Shown: one piece after another, positions 9,054-19,215 of the stretch | How the letters are laid out: every line of letters starts with the position of its first letter | How positions within the stretch are numbered: position 1 is the first letter of the stretch | Source of the DNA: Bacteroides luti | GTDB taxonomy: Bacteria > Bacteroidota > Bacteroidia > Bacteroidales > Bacteroidaceae | NCBI RefSeq assembly: GCF_900128905.1 | Contig: NZ_FQTV01000001.1 | Coordinates: 1 to 64,000, forward strand | Length of the DNA stretch: 64,000 nt | Direction: 5' to 3' | The notes under the pieces: model-generated | Database searches by the model: none | What the model saw: the letters and a program-made list of their open reading frames with translations, nothing else | What the model was told of the DNA's origin: nothing | Translations under genes and position numbers: made by a program

Positions 9054-10310
9054 ATGAAAACACTATTTAAAAGCTTAATTTGCACGCTTATTTTGATACT
9101 TGGAGCAAGTATTCAAAGTGAAGCCTTTGCTTCTGTTGCAGAAGATTATATCACAGTAAACGGAATTGTAAAAGATTCACAGACAAAAAAGAAAGTGGAG
9201 TATGCTACAATTTCTATTCCTGGAACTACAACAAGTACGATTAGTAATGTAGATGGAGAATTTTCTCTGAAAATTAAGTCATCTGTTGAAGCCAGGGAAT
9301 TGGTAATCTCTCATGTTGGTTATTCAAGTTCACATGTATCTATTTCAAAAGGTGAACAAGAAGCAAAAACCTATTATCTTAGTCCCAATGACTATGTTTT
9401 GAAAGAAGTTATTGTTCAACCTGCGTTAGCTCGTTCAATAGTTGAAGAAGCGGTAAGTAAGATTGAAGCTAATTATAGTCCAAAATCTAATATGTTCGAT
9501 TGCTTCTATCGTGAAACAGTTCAAAAAGGAAAACGCTATATCCAAATATCTGAAGCTATTCTTAATCTTTATAAAGAGCCTTACACCAAGGGTATAGAAA
9601 GAGACCGTGTACGTATCTTTAAAGGTCGTAAATTAGTTAGCCCTAATCAAAAAGATACATTGGCAGTTAAATTAATGGGTGGCCCGTATATGTCTGTTCT
9701 ACTCGATGTTGCCAAAAATAAAGATATATTGCTAGATAAAGAAATGCTATCCTCTTATGAATACACAATGGAGGAACCTGTAAATCTAGATAATCGTCAA
9801 CAATATGTTATCAGTTTTCGTCCTGCTGTTGTTTTACCTTATGCACTTTATTTCGGTAAATATTATATTGATAAACAATCTCTTGCCTTTACGCGTATTG
9901 AATTTAGTTTAGATTTACGTGATCGTGAGAAAGCTATCAGTCAGATTCTTATCAAAAAACCTGCAGGCTTACGCTTTAAACCACTGGATGTTAACTTCCT
10001 GATTACATATAAAGTGCAAAATGGAGTTAGTTATATAAATTATATACGTACAGAATCTCAGTTTAATTGTGACTGGAAAAGAAGATTGTTCAAGAGTAAA
10101 TATACTGTTCTTTCAGAAGTGGTGGCAACAGAACGTGATGATGCACCAGCTGAATCTATTCCTTACAAAGAATCTTTTAAATACGATCAGACATTCTCTG
10201 ACAAAGTATCTAGCTTTACAGATGAAGACTTCTGGGGCGGTTACAACATTATAGCACCTACAGAATCATTGATGGATGGTGTGAAGAAGTTGAAAAAACA
10301 ATATAAATAA
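9054..10310 (+). CDS. Exported carboxypeptidase-regulatory-like domain protein
   Basis: 418 residues with a signal peptide (cleavage near residues 25-27, SEAFA). Residues about 34-110 form a CarboxypepD_reg-like beta domain (VNGIVKDSQTKKKVEYATIS), the plug-proximal module of SusC-like receptors. The remaining ~300 residues are an uncharacterised conserved region starting near IVEEAVSKIEANYS and containing FDCFYRE. The same region makes up the C-terminal half of the protein at 11788-13341. There is no TonB-dependent barrel. It lies immediately upstream of the ECF/FecR pair, so it may be the regulated output or part of the same envelope system. Confidence 0.75.
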   Translation: MKTLFKSLICTLILILGASIQSEAFASVAEDYITVNGIVKDSQTKKKVEYATISIPGTTTSTISNVDGEFSLKIKSSVEARELVISHVGYSSSHVSISKGEQEAKTYYLSPNDYVLKEVIVQPALARSIVEEAVSKIEANYSPKSNMFDCFYRETVQKGKRYIQISEAILNLYKEPYTKGIERDRVRIFKGRKLVSPNQKDTLAVKLMGGPYMSVLLDVAKNKDILLDKEMLSSYEYTMEEPVNLDNRQQYVISFRPAVVLPYALYFGKYYIDKQSLAFTRIEFSLDLRDREKAISQILIKKPAGLRFKPLDVNFLITYKVQNGVSYINYIRTESQFNCDWKRRLFKSKYTVLSEVVATERDDAPAESIPYKESFKYDQTFSDKVSSFTDEDFWGGYNIIAPTESLMDGVKKLKKQYK

Positions 10311-10312
10311 TA

Positions 10313-10344
10313 ATTGATAAAGAAAAAAGAATTGTATATATTTG
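10313..10344 (+). promoter_or_regulatory. Promoter of the ECF sigma operon
   Basis: A -33-like ATTG (10313-10316) is separated by 20 bp from TATATTTG (10337-10344), a good TAnnTTTG. This suggests basal transcription by the housekeeping sigma factor. No autoregulatory ECF promoter was identified. Confidence 0.6.
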
Positions 10345-10388
10345 AATTTTAATCTAAAGAAAAATGATTAATTCAAAGCGAATTAAAT

Positions 10389-10934
10389 ATGCTGAATGAT
10401 TTGCTCCTCCTTAATAAGATAAAAAATGGCGATGTCCAGGCTTTTGAGAAATTATTCCGTTCTTATTATAAGCCTCTTTGCTATTATGCAGATTCTTTCT
10501 TAAATGATATGGATAGTGCTGAAGAGATTGTTCAGAACATATTCTATATGTTTTGGAAGGATAGGGCAGATTTACAAATAAAGCTTTCTGTGAAATCTTA
10601 CTTATTTCAGGCAGTTCAGAATAAATCTTTTAGTTACCTTAAACATCTCCAGGTAATGGATGTATATCGTGAAAAAGTAACTTTGGAAGAACCTGAAATA
10701 AGTAACTTTTCACCGGCTGATGATCTGGAATACAAAGAATTGGAGAGCAAATTTACATCTTTACTTCAACGATTGCCTGAGCGGCAGAGAAGAATATTCT
10801 GTATGAATCGTTTTGGAGGGAAAAAGTATAGCGAAATAGCCAGGGAACTTTCAGTTTCAGTTAAGACAGTAGAAGCAGATATTAGTAAAGTACTAGTTAT
10901 TCTGCGCAAAGAATTGAAACATTATAATCAGTGA
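10389..10934 (+). CDS. ECF RNA polymerase sigma factor
   Basis: 181 residues, typical for group IV sigma-70 factors of Bacteroidetes FecR systems. Region 2 covers about residues 12-80 (LFRSYYKPLCYYADSFLND, then SAEEIVQNIFYMFWKDR). Region 4 covers about 125-178 (LPERQRRIFCMNRFGGKKYS, a helix-turn-helix). It is followed 4 bp later by a FecR anti-sigma gene, the standard pairing. The promoter it recognises is unknown; the adjacent exported proteins are the obvious candidates for its regulon. Confidence 0.93.
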   Translation: MLNDLLLLNKIKNGDVQAFEKLFRSYYKPLCYYADSFLNDMDSAEEIVQNIFYMFWKDRADLQIKLSVKSYLFQAVQNKSFSYLKHLQVMDVYREKVTLEEPEISNFSPADDLEYKELESKFTSLLQRLPERQRRIFCMNRFGGKKYSEIARELSVSVKTVEADISKVLVILRKELKHYNQ

Positions 10935-10938
10935 AATT

Positions 10939-11778
10939 ATGTTCAGAAAAGAACCAAATACAGATGTTGCATGGTGTGCGCTTTATTCAAGGTTGCAAAA
11001 TGAAAACCTGTTGAATGAAGAACCAGTGCAAATTAAGCAGAGAAAGAGAATAATTCCTGTTTATTGGGCTGCTGCTTGTATAATAGCCCTTCTTGGCACA
11101 ACGATATTCTTCCTTTATAATTCTGATAAAAAGAGTGCAGATTTACTTACGCTTCAGAATACTGAGAACGAGAATATCTTGGTCAAGACATTGGAAGACG
11201 GCTCTACGGTTTATTTAACCTCAAACGCTTCTGTTAGTTATCCAAAATCCTTTTCTGGAAATAAGAGAGAGATCTCTTTAAAAGGAGAGGCTCTTTTTGA
11301 TGTTGCTAAAAATCCTTCTAAACCATTTTTGATTGAAACTGAAAAGGTTACAGTGAAAGTTTTGGGAACCGCGTTTAAAGTAAAGTCTTCAGCCGAGGGA
11401 GACTTTGAACTGGTTGTACAGAGAGGAAGAGTCAGAGTAACAGAAAAGGTTAATGGTAATTCTATTGTAGTAACTGCTGGTCAGTCTGTTTCATTTATAG
11501 ATAATCATCTATTTAAATACTCAAATAAGGATAGTAATATTTTTAATAGATACACATCTAAAATGCGATTTAAAGATGAAACGCTGCAAAATATAGTGCA
11601 CGTTATCAATCAAAATAATGATTCCTTTGTTGTTCTTAAAGGAGATTTATTGAAGGCTTCTAGGTTAAATGTGCAATTCTATAAAAATAATGTAAATGAA
11701 ATGACACAGATTATTAGTATGGCCCTTAACCTGAAGCGAGAAATTCGTCAAGATACAATTTTTATATCTCAACCTTAA
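10939..11778 (+). CDS. FecR-family anti-sigma factor
   Basis: 279 residues. A short cytoplasmic N-terminus (about 1-35) would bind the sigma factor. It is followed by one transmembrane helix (about 36-58, IIPVYWAAACIIALLGTTIF). The periplasmic FecR domain (about 75-175) includes GEALFDVAKNPSKPF and VLGTAFKVKS, and a C-terminal DUF4974-like domain (about 205-279) follows. It is expected to hold the upstream ECF sigma inactive and release it on a signal from an outer-membrane transducer. The usual SusC-like receptor with an N-terminal STN domain is absent; the next gene has an STN domain without a barrel. Confidence 0.92.
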   Translation: MFRKEPNTDVAWCALYSRLQNENLLNEEPVQIKQRKRIIPVYWAAACIIALLGTTIFFLYNSDKKSADLLTLQNTENENILVKTLEDGSTVYLTSNASVSYPKSFSGNKREISLKGEALFDVAKNPSKPFLIETEKVTVKVLGTAFKVKSSAEGDFELVVQRGRVRVTEKVNGNSIVVTAGQSVSFIDNHLFKYSNKDSNIFNRYTSKMRFKDETLQNIVHVINQNNDSFVVLKGDLLKASRLNVQFYKNNVNEMTQIISMALNLKREIRQDTIFISQP

Positions 11779-11787
11779 AGCAATTCA

Positions 11788-13341
11788 ATGAAACGCTTGT
11801 GCTTCTTTTTTATATTTGCATGTGTCGTCCTTCATACTCTGTGGTCAGGGAATGGAGGCGATCCTTTAAGTGGACGTATACAGATTGAAAAGAAAAAGAA
11901 CACTATTTATGAGTTGTTGAATTATATTGGAGATGTTTCCGGTTACTATTTTATTTACGATAGTAAGATTATTGATAACGAAAAAAAATCTCAGACAAAA
12001 TCTGGCACATATTCAATTCGTGAAGCTATTTTCCAGGTGCTTAAAAGTGAAAACTATACTTTAAGAGCTGTTGACAGATACATATTAATTAACGATAAAA
12101 ACTCTCCGGCACCTCAGCCTGTACATCATTCGGCTGTATCAAAGACAAAAGATAGTATATCTTATAAGAATATATCCGGGGTTGTCCTGGAAAAATTGTC
12201 ATCAGAACCTATAGCTTACTGCTCTGTAAGTCTGGAAGGTACAGCCATTGGCACAATAACAAATAGCAATGGAAAGTTTTTATTGAGAGTACCCGATTCT
12301 TTAAATGTAGAAAAGCTGCATGTCTCTCATATTGGATATGAATCACAAAGAATACCATTAACTATTTTAGAAAATGGTTCTTCGAACATATATTTATCTC
12401 AGCGCATTATTCCTCTTCAGGAGGTAATCTTTCGTTTAGTAAATCCGCGTAAAATTGTAAAAGAAGCCTTAGATGCCCGCGATCATCTTTATCTGGATAA
12501 ACCATCTTATTTTACCTCATTCTACAGAGAGGGAATTGAACGTAAGAAAGATCTATTAAAGCTTACGGAGGCCATTTTTAAAGTGTATAAACAAAGTTAT
12601 ACCCATTCAACTGCTGATCAAGTCAAGCTCTTAAAGATGCGTAAGATTACAAATAATGCGGTAAAAGACTCGTTGGTACTGAAAATGAAAGCCGGAGTTG
12701 AAGCCTCTTTAATGCTTGATTTAATGAAGAACATCCCCGATTATCTTGAAATTAATGATAAGAATATCTATGATTATACCAAGATCGATATGACGGAAAT
12801 AGATTCGCGTATGGCACATGTTATTTCTTTTGAGCAAAGAAAGGGTATTACGGAACCATATTTGAGGGGGAAATTATATATTGATGCAGAAAATTCAGCC
12901 TTACTTAGCGCAGAGTTGGAAGTCCATCCGTCCTATATTGAAAAGGCAGAAGAATTGTTTGTTGAAAAGCGTGGTAAGAATGTAAAAATTCACCCTCAGC
13001 AAATAGTATATTCCGTATCTTATAAAGAATTAAACGGCAAATATTACATGAATCACGTAAGAGGTGATTTATATTTTAAGATGAAAGGCAAAGGACAATT
13101 TTTCTTCAATCCGATGCATATATTCTTTGAAATGGTAACGTGCAAGGTTGATACGAATAGTGTAATTCCATTCCCGCGCGAAGAAAGATTGCCTGTTAAG
13201 AAGATATTTTCCGAGGAAAACTTTAGCTATGATAATAATTTCTGGGGAGATTTTAATGTAATCCTCCCCGAAGAAAATATCAACAAAAATCTTTCTCGTA
13301 TAACTTCCAAGATTGAGGAATCTGAGAGCAAAGCTTTATAA
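11788..13341 (+). CDS. Exported STN + CarboxypepD_reg protein without TonB barrel
   Basis: 517 residues with a signal peptide (about 1-22). Residues about 33-110 form an STN/secretin-like domain ([20 protein letters not shown]), the module by which FecA-type receptors contact FecR. Residues about 128-215 form a CarboxypepD_reg-like domain. The last ~290 residues are homologous to the C-terminal region of 9054-10310 (shared FYRE, ISFxxR and NFWGDFNVI / DFWGGYNII). No 22-strand barrel or plug follows. It is translated 9 bp after fecR, so it is likely the dedicated signal partner of this sigma/anti-sigma pair. Its stop overlaps the convergent ispE stop by 6 bp. Confidence 0.8.
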   Translation: MKRLCFFFIFACVVLHTLWSGNGGDPLSGRIQIEKKKNTIYELLNYIGDVSGYYFIYDSKIIDNEKKSQTKSGTYSIREAIFQVLKSENYTLRAVDRYILINDKNSPAPQPVHHSAVSKTKDSISYKNISGVVLEKLSSEPIAYCSVSLEGTAIGTITNSNGKFLLRVPDSLNVEKLHVSHIGYESQRIPLTILENGSSNIYLSQRIIPLQEVIFRLVNPRKIVKEALDARDHLYLDKPSYFTSFYREGIERKKDLLKLTEAIFKVYKQSYTHSTADQVKLLKMRKITNNAVKDSLVLKMKAGVEASLMLDLMKNIPDYLEINDKNIYDYTKIDMTEIDSRMAHVISFEQRKGITEPYLRGKLYIDAENSALLSAELEVHPSYIEKAEELFVEKRGKNVKIHPQQIVYSVSYKELNGKYYMNHVRGDLYFKMKGKGQFFFNPMHIFFEMVTCKVDTNSVIPFPREERLPVKKIFSEENFSYDNNFWGDFNVILPEENINKNLSRITSKIEESESKAL

Positions 13342-14157
13342 TTCTCCTTGCCAGATAAAATAATCCTGGAATATAAGTTCAGGGTTCTCTACCGGAGCTT
13401 TAAATAAACCGTATAATGAAGAACCTGAACCAGACATAGAAGCGTATATTGCTCCAGCTTCGTATAGTTTCTCTTTTGCTTTTCCTATTTCCGGATATTG
13501 AGCAAATACACTTTTCTCGAAGTCGTTTATTAAGTTGTCTTTCCACTCTTCGACAGGAGATTGAATAATCTCTTTAATACTTTTTTCAGGAAAGGCTGGT
13601 TTGATTAGTGAAAAAGCATCGCGGGTAGAAACAAAAATCTCTGGTTTAATAATTAATATATATAATCCTTTTAATGAGATATTTATTTCTAAAAAAACAT
13701 TTCCGGTACCTGTTGCAAACGTGGGTTTGTTTTTAATAAAAAAGGGGCAGTCGGCTCCTAATTTTGCTGCAAATACTTCAAGCTCATCATCTGATAAATT
13801 TAAAGAGAATTTGTCGTTCAGAAGCTTTAGCATAAAGGCACCGTCTGATGATCCTCCTCCCATACCAGCTCCAGATGGAATGTTCTTTTGAAGAAAAATT
13901 GAAATTGCCGGAAGGTTAAACCTTTCTTTCAGTAAATAGTAGGCTTTCACTACTAAATTATCTTCAGGATTACCGGCTATTGAAGTGCCAAATACCTGCA
14001 GATTAAACTCTTTATCGGAATCATTAAGAGGCACAACTTCTAATGCATCTTCTATATGAACAGGATAAAAAACTGTTTCTAAATTGTGGTAACCATCAGG
14101 ACGTTTTTCTGTGATGTTAAGTCCCAGGTTTATTTTGGCATTTGGAAATACAATCAT
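13336..14157 (-). CDS. ispE: 4-diphosphocytidyl-2-C-methyl-D-erythritol kinase
   Basis: GHMP kinase of the MEP isoprenoid pathway that phosphorylates CDP-methylerythritol. The protein begins [13 protein letters not shown]. The ATP loop is [14 protein letters not shown] (about residues 90-103), and a C-terminal GHMP motif [13 protein letters not shown] is present. The start is placed at the second ATG of the open frame: the first ATG (14178) lies inside the -7 element at 14175-14183, so it cannot be on the transcript, and the family normally begins at this methionine. This gives 273 residues. The 3' end overlaps the convergent upstream operon by 6 bp. Confidence 0.94.
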   Translation of the reverse strand: MIVFPNAKINLGLNITEKRPDGYHNLETVFYPVHIEDALEVVPLNDSDKEFNLQVFGTSIAGNPEDNLVVKAYYLLKERFNLPAISIFLQKNIPSGAGMGGGSSDGAFMLKLLNDKFSLNLSDDELEVFAAKLGADCPFFIKNKPTFATGTGNVFLEINISLKGLYILIIKPEIFVSTRDAFSLIKPAFPEKSIKEIIQSPVEEWKDNLINDFEKSVFAQYPEIGKAKEKLYEAGAIYASMSGSGSSLYGLFKAPVENPELIFQDYFIWQGEL

Positions 14158-14174
14158 TCTTTTATTTTTTATAT

Positions 14175-14183
14175 GCAAAAGTA
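14175..14183 (-). promoter_or_regulatory. -7 promoter element of ispE
   Basis: Minus-strand TACTTTTGC, a perfect TAnnTTTGC, ends 18 bp before the chosen start. It overlaps the upstream in-frame ATG and so decides the start. Confidence 0.7.
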
Positions 14184-14326
14184 TATGAAAATAATAAGAT
14201 TCCTATACATTTTGTAGAAAATATGAGATTATATGCAGCTCCTTGTGCTATCTCTTAACCTATTGTATTATATATAAAATACTGTATAAAAACCTTTGAA
14301 TATTTCCAGCTCTTCATTAAAAACTA

Positions 14327-14334
14327 TATCTTTG
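14327..14334 (+). promoter_or_regulatory. -7 promoter element of dnaB
   Basis: TATCTTTG matches TAnnTTTG, 25 bp before the dnaB start. TTTC at 14303-14306 is a near-match -33 at 20 bp. Confidence 0.62.
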
Positions 14335-14359
14335 TCATCCCAAATATGTCAAAATAGAT

Positions 14360-15910
14360 ATGGAACAAAAAAGAAATACGCGAAGTACTAAATCTAAGAT
14401 ACAGCCTATAGCTGATTACGGCCGTCTGCAACCGCAGGCTCGTGAATTTGAAGAAGCTGTATTAGGAGCGTTAATGCTTGAAAAAGACGCTTATCCTCAG
14501 GTTAGTGAAATTCTTCGCCCCGAATCATTTTATGATCGGCATCATCAAATGATTTATGCTGCAATTACAGATTTAGCCGTCCGTCAGGAACCTATCGATA
14601 TCTTAACTGTTACCGAACAACTTAAAAAGAGGGGAGAACTTGAAGAAGTTGGAGGTCCATTCTATATAACAAAATTAAGTAGTCAGGTTGCTTCTTCTGC
14701 TCACATTGAGTATCATGCGCGAATTATTGCTCAGAAGTATCTTGCTCGTGAATTGATATCTTTTACAAGTGAAATTCAATCAAAATCTTTCGATGAAACA
14801 CTCGATGTAGACGATTTGATGCAGGAAGCTGAAGGTAAATTGTTCGAGATTTCTCAACGGAACCTAAAAAAGGATTATACACAGATTAATCCTGTAATTT
14901 CTGAAGCTTATGAATTATTGCAGAAAGCAGCTGCGAGAACCGATGGTTTAAGTGGTTTGGAAAGTGGCTTCCGAGGATTGGATAAAATGACTTCCGGTTG
15001 GCAAAACTCTGACTTGGTAATCATTGCAGCTCGTCCGGCGATGGGTAAAACTGCATTTGTATTGTCAATGGCTAGAAATATAGCTGTTAATTTTAAAAAT
15101 CCGGTAGCGCTGTTCTCTCTTGAAATGAGTAACGTTCAGTTAGTGAACCGTCTTATAGTGAATGTTTGTGAGATTCCCGGTGAAAAAATTAAAAGTGGTC
15201 AGCTTGCTCCTTATGAATGGCAGCAGTTGGACTATAAACTAAAAGATTTGATTGATGCTCCTTTGTATGTAGATGATACACCATCTCTTTCAGTTTTTGA
15301 ATTAAGAACAAAAGCCCGAAGATTGGTTCGTGAACATGGTGTGAGATTATTAATAATTGACTACCTTCAGTTGATGAATGCAAGTGGAATGACTTTTGGT
15401 AGCCGTCAGGAAGAGGTAAGTACCATTTCCCGATCATTAAAGGGATTGGCGAAAGAATTAAATATTCCAATAATTGCCCTGTCACAGTTAAATCGTGGTG
15501 TTGAGAATCGTGAAGGTGTTGATGGTAAGCGTCCACAGTTGGCCGATCTTCGTGAATCTGGTGCCATTGAGCAGGATGCCGATATGGTTTGCTTTATTCA
15601 CCGTCCGGAATATTATAAAATCTATACAGACGAAAAAGGAAACGACTTGCGTGGTATGGCCGAGATTATTATTGCAAAACATCGTAATGGTGCAACCGGC
15701 GATGTACTTCTTCGATTTAAGGGTGAGTTTGCCAAATTCCAGAATCCGGATGATGATACAATTATTCCTTTACCGGGTGAGAGTGGAGTTCTTGGATCGA
15801 AAATGAATAAACAACCTCAAGGTTCGGTGCCTCCACCTCCTGAAGAATATCCTTCTCAGGTATCAAATCCATTTGGAAGTTATGGGAATGACGGTCCGTT
15901 GCCGTTCTAA
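14360..15910 (+). CDS. dnaB: Replicative DNA helicase
   Basis: Hexameric 5'-3' helicase of the replication fork. It has 516 residues. The N-terminal DnaB domain (about 25-130) contains FEEAVLGALMLEKDAYPQV. The RecA-like core has Walker A ARPAMGKTAF (about 224-233), Walker B LLIIDYLQLM (about 329-338) and the DnaB motifs LSQLNR and QDADMVCFIHRPEYY. The tail (about 480-516) is Pro/Gly-rich and disordered. No intein is present. Monocistronic with its own promoter. Confidence 0.97.
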   Translation: MEQKRNTRSTKSKIQPIADYGRLQPQAREFEEAVLGALMLEKDAYPQVSEILRPESFYDRHHQMIYAAITDLAVRQEPIDILTVTEQLKKRGELEEVGGPFYITKLSSQVASSAHIEYHARIIAQKYLARELISFTSEIQSKSFDETLDVDDLMQEAEGKLFEISQRNLKKDYTQINPVISEAYELLQKAAARTDGLSGLESGFRGLDKMTSGWQNSDLVIIAARPAMGKTAFVLSMARNIAVNFKNPVALFSLEMSNVQLVNRLIVNVCEIPGEKIKSGQLAPYEWQQLDYKLKDLIDAPLYVDDTPSLSVFELRTKARRLVREHGVRLLIIDYLQLMNASGMTFGSRQEEVSTISRSLKGLAKELNIPIIALSQLNRGVENREGVDGKRPQLADLRESGAIEQDADMVCFIHRPEYYKIYTDEKGNDLRGMAEIIIAKHRNGATGDVLLRFKGEFAKFQNPDDDTIIPLPGESGVLGSKMNKQPQGSVPPPPEEYPSQVSNPFGSYGNDGPLPF

Positions 15911-15953
15911 CTCTTTTTTCTGATATATAACCATACAAAATAAAAAAACTTAT

Positions 15954-15962
15954 TACCTTTGC
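15954..15962 (+). promoter_or_regulatory. -7 promoter element of pheT
   Basis: TACCTTTGC matches TAnnTTTGC exactly, 34 bp before the pheT start. Confidence 0.65.
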
Positions 15963-15996
15963 GAGTCAATTCTGCAAATAATAAAAAATTAACGAT

Positions 15997-18456
15997 ATGA
16001 ATATCTCTTATAATTGGCTGAAAGAGTATGTCAATTTTGATTTAACGCCCGATGAAGTTGCTGCGGCACTTACTTCAATTGGTCTGGAAACTGGTGGGGT
16101 AGAAGAAGTACAAACCATTAAAGGTGGTTTGGAAGGTTTGGTAATTGGTGAAGTACTTACATGTGTAGAACACCCTAATTCCGACCATTTACATATTACC
16201 ACTGTTAATTTAGGAAATGGAGAACCAACTCAGATTGTTTGTGGAGCACCTAACGTTGCAGCTGGCCAGAAAGTGGTTGTTGCTACATTAGGAGCAAAGC
16301 TTTACGACGGTGATGAGTGTTTTACTATAAAGAAATCAAAAATCCGTGGTGTTGAATCTACTGGCATGATTTGTGCAGAAGATGAGATAGGGATTGGTAC
16401 TGATCATGCAGGTATTATTGTTCTTCCGGCAGATGCAGTTCCTGGAACATTAGCTAAGGATTATTATAACGTAAAGAGTGATTATGTACTTGAAGTAGAT
16501 ATTACTCCAAACCGTGCAGATGCTTGTTCTCATTTCGGAGTAGCACGCGATATATATGCTTACTTAATCCAGAATGGATACAAGGCTGAACTTAAGAAAC
16601 CATCTGTAGATGCATTTAAAGTAGACAATCACGATCTTGATATTGATGTAGTTGTTGAAAACAATGAAGCATGTCCTCGTTATGCCGGAGTTTCTATTAA
16701 AGGCATTACTGTAAAGGAAAGTCCTGAATGGATGCAGAATATATTAAGAACTATAGGCGTTCGTCCAATCAATAATATTGTAGACATAACAAATTATATT
16801 GTTCACGAATTAGGTCAGCCACTTCACTGCTTTGATGCAGATGTAGTAGGCAAAAAGGTTATTGTTAAAACATTGCCCGAAGGAACTCCTTTCACAACAC
16901 TTGATGGCGTGGAAAGAAAACTTAGCGATCGCGATCTTATGATCTGCAATGAAAACGGTCCGATGTGTATTGCCGGTGTATTTGGTGGATTGGATTCAGG
17001 TGTAACCGATAAAACTGTAAATGTATTCCTTGAAAGTGCATACTTCCATCCTACATGGATACGTAAATCAGCTCGTCGTCATGGCTTGAATACTGATGCT
17101 TCTTTCCGTTTTGAGAGAGGTATTGACCCATTGTATACTGATTATGTATTGAAGCATGCAGCTCTGTTAGTTCAGGAATTGGCAGGTGGTACTGTTTCTT
17201 CTGAAATAAAAGATGTATATCCAGTTCCTTTCAGTAAATTCAATGTAGATATTACATATAAAAAGATTAATACCCTCATTGGTAAAGATATTCCGGTTGA
17301 GACAGTAAAAAGTATCGTTGGAAGTCTGGAAATGGAAATCACAAATGAAACAGCTGAGGGCTTGTCTCTTGCTGTTCCTCCATATCGTGTAGATGTAACT
17401 CGCGACGTAGATGTTATTGAAGATATTCTTCGCATTTACGGATATAATAACGTAGAAATACCTTCTACACTGAAATCAAGTTTAACTACTAAAGGTGAAG
17501 CTGATAAATCATATAAGCTTCAGAGCCTTATTTCAGAACAATTGGTTGGTTGCGGATTCAATGAAATATTAAACAACTCATTAACAAAAGCTGCTTATTA
17601 CGAAGAATTGGAATCATTCCCGGCTAAAAATCTGGTAATGTTGATGAATCCATTGAGTAATGATCTTAACTGTATGCGTCAGACATTATTGTTTGGTGGT
17701 TTGGAAAGTATTACTCATAATGCAAATCGTAAAAATGCCGATCTTAAATTCTTCGAATTTGGTAACTGCTACTATTTCAATGAAGAAAAGAAGAATCCTG
17801 AGAAGGTTCTTGCGGCATATAATGAAGATTATCATTTAGGTTTATGGGTAAGCGGTAAGAATGTAGCAAACTCATGGGCACATGCTGACGAACAAAGTTC
17901 TGTTTATGAGCTTAAAGCTTATGTAGAGAATGTATTCCTACGTTTAGGTATCGATATGCGTAATCTGGTTGTTGGTAATCTTACAGACGATCTTTTCTCT
18001 GCAGCATTGTCAGTTAATACCAAAGGTGGCAAACGTTTGGCTGTGTTTGGTGTGATTACAAAGAAGCAGTTAAAGGCATTCGATATTGATAATGAAGTTT
18101 ATTATGCAGACTTGAACTGGAACGAGCTGATGAAAGCTATTAAGTCTGTTAAGGTATCCTACAAAGAAATTTGTAAATTCCCGGCAGTGAAGAGAGATCT
18201 TGCATTACTTCTTGACAAACAGGTTCAGTTTGCTGAGATTGAAAAGATTGCTTTTGAATCTGAACGTAAATTGCTTAAGGAAGTTTCTTTGTTTGATGTT
18301 TACGAAGGAAAGAATCTTGAGGCAGGCAAGAAATCATATGCAGTAAGCTTTATGCTTCAGGATGAGAATCAAACGTTGAATGATAAGCAGATTGATAAGA
18401 TTATGAGCAAACTTATTGCTAATCTTGAAAGCAAGCTGGGAGCAAAACTCAGATAA
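15997..18456 (+). CDS. pheT: Phenylalanyl-tRNA synthetase beta subunit
   Basis: Beta subunit of the (alpha-beta)2 PheRS. It has 819 residues, the normal bacterial length. Domain order: N-terminal tRNA-binding EMAP-like domain (about 40-155, VLTCVEHPNSDHLHI), B3/B4 editing domain (about 210-390), B5 (about 405-475), catalytic-like core (about 490-700) and FDX-ACB domain (about 725-818, KFPAVKRDLALLLDKQVQFA). The alpha subunit gene is not in the window, so pheS and pheT are unlinked here. The yebC-like gene follows after 30 bp. Confidence 0.97.
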   Translation: MNISYNWLKEYVNFDLTPDEVAAALTSIGLETGGVEEVQTIKGGLEGLVIGEVLTCVEHPNSDHLHITTVNLGNGEPTQIVCGAPNVAAGQKVVVATLGAKLYDGDECFTIKKSKIRGVESTGMICAEDEIGIGTDHAGIIVLPADAVPGTLAKDYYNVKSDYVLEVDITPNRADACSHFGVARDIYAYLIQNGYKAELKKPSVDAFKVDNHDLDIDVVVENNEACPRYAGVSIKGITVKESPEWMQNILRTIGVRPINNIVDITNYIVHELGQPLHCFDADVVGKKVIVKTLPEGTPFTTLDGVERKLSDRDLMICNENGPMCIAGVFGGLDSGVTDKTVNVFLESAYFHPTWIRKSARRHGLNTDASFRFERGIDPLYTDYVLKHAALLVQELAGGTVSSEIKDVYPVPFSKFNVDITYKKINTLIGKDIPVETVKSIVGSLEMEITNETAEGLSLAVPPYRVDVTRDVDVIEDILRIYGYNNVEIPSTLKSSLTTKGEADKSYKLQSLISEQLVGCGFNEILNNSLTKAAYYEELESFPAKNLVMLMNPLSNDLNCMRQTLLFGGLESITHNANRKNADLKFFEFGNCYYFNEEKKNPEKVLAAYNEDYHLGLWVSGKNVANSWAHADEQSSVYELKAYVENVFLRLGIDMRNLVVGNLTDDLFSAALSVNTKGGKRLAVFGVITKKQLKAFDIDNEVYYADLNWNELMKAIKSVKVSYKEICKFPAVKRDLALLLDKQVQFAEIEKIAFESERKLLKEVSLFDVYEGKNLEAGKKSYAVSFMLQDENQTLNDKQIDKIMSKLIANLESKLGAKLR

Positions 18457-18486
18457 TTATATAAACTAAAATAATATAAAATAAAG

Positions 18487-19215
18487 ATGGGAAGAGCGTT
18501 CGAATACAGAAAAGCCACCAAAATGAAGAGATGGGGTAATATGGCTCGTACATTTACGAGAATTGGCAAACAAATCGCTATAGCAGTAAAGGCTGGCGGT
18601 CCAGATGCTGAGAATAACCCACATTTACGTTCTTGCGTAGCTAACGCGAAGGCAGCCAACATGCCAAAAGAAAATGTTGAAAGAGCAATAAAGAGAGCTA
18701 TCTCTAAAGATACCGAAGATTACAAGGAAATGGTATACGAAGGATATGGTCCACATGGTATTGCTATTCTTGTAGAAACAGCTACAGATAATACAACTCG
18801 TACAGTGGCTAATGTTCGTAGTATATTTAATAAGAATGGCGGTTCTTTAGGTACATCAGGAAGCTTGGATTTTATGTTTACCCGTAAGTCTATGTTTACT
18901 GTAGCTCCAAAAGAAGGCGTTTCTTTGGAAGATCTTGAACTTGAATTGATTGATTACGGTGTAGACGAGCTTGATGCAGATGAAGAAGGTATCACTTTAT
19001 ACGGAGAATTCCAATCATTCAATGCTATTCAGAAGTATCTTGAAGAAAATGGCTTTGAAATTATCAGTTCAGAGTTTACTCGTATCCCTACAGATTTGAA
19101 AGACGTTACTCCAGAACAAAGAGCTTCTATTGATAAACTGGTTGATAAAATGGAAGACGATGAAGATGTTCAGAACGTCTATACAAATATGAAACCAGAA
19201 GAAGAGGCTGAGTAA
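18487..19215 (+). CDS. YebC/PmpR family protein (TACO1-like)
   Basis: 242 residues, the usual length for the family. It starts MGRAFEYRKATKMKRWGNMA, the Bacteroidetes version of the HSKW(a)NI start, and contains the conserved ENVERAIKRA segment and the acidic C-terminal domain. Members act as DNA-binding regulators (PmpR) or ribosome-associated factors easing translation of polyproline stretches. Sequence alone cannot separate these. It lies between pheT and a TSCPD gene that starts on the base after its stop, so a translation-related operon is likely. Confidence 0.92.
   Translation: MGRAFEYRKATKMKRWGNMARTFTRIGKQIAIAVKAGGPDAENNPHLRSCVANAKAANMPKENVERAIKRAISKDTEDYKEMVYEGYGPHGIAILVETATDNTTRTVANVRSIFNKNGGSLGTSGSLDFMFTRKSMFTVAPKEGVSLEDLELELIDYGVDELDADEEGITLYGEFQSFNAIQKYLEENGFEIISSEFTRIPTDLKDVTPEQRASIDKLVDKMEDDEDVQNVYTNMKPEEEAE

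Noticed and set aside
14158..14178. Longer ispE start
   Set aside because: The upstream ATG overlaps the -7 promoter element, so it would not be transcribed.
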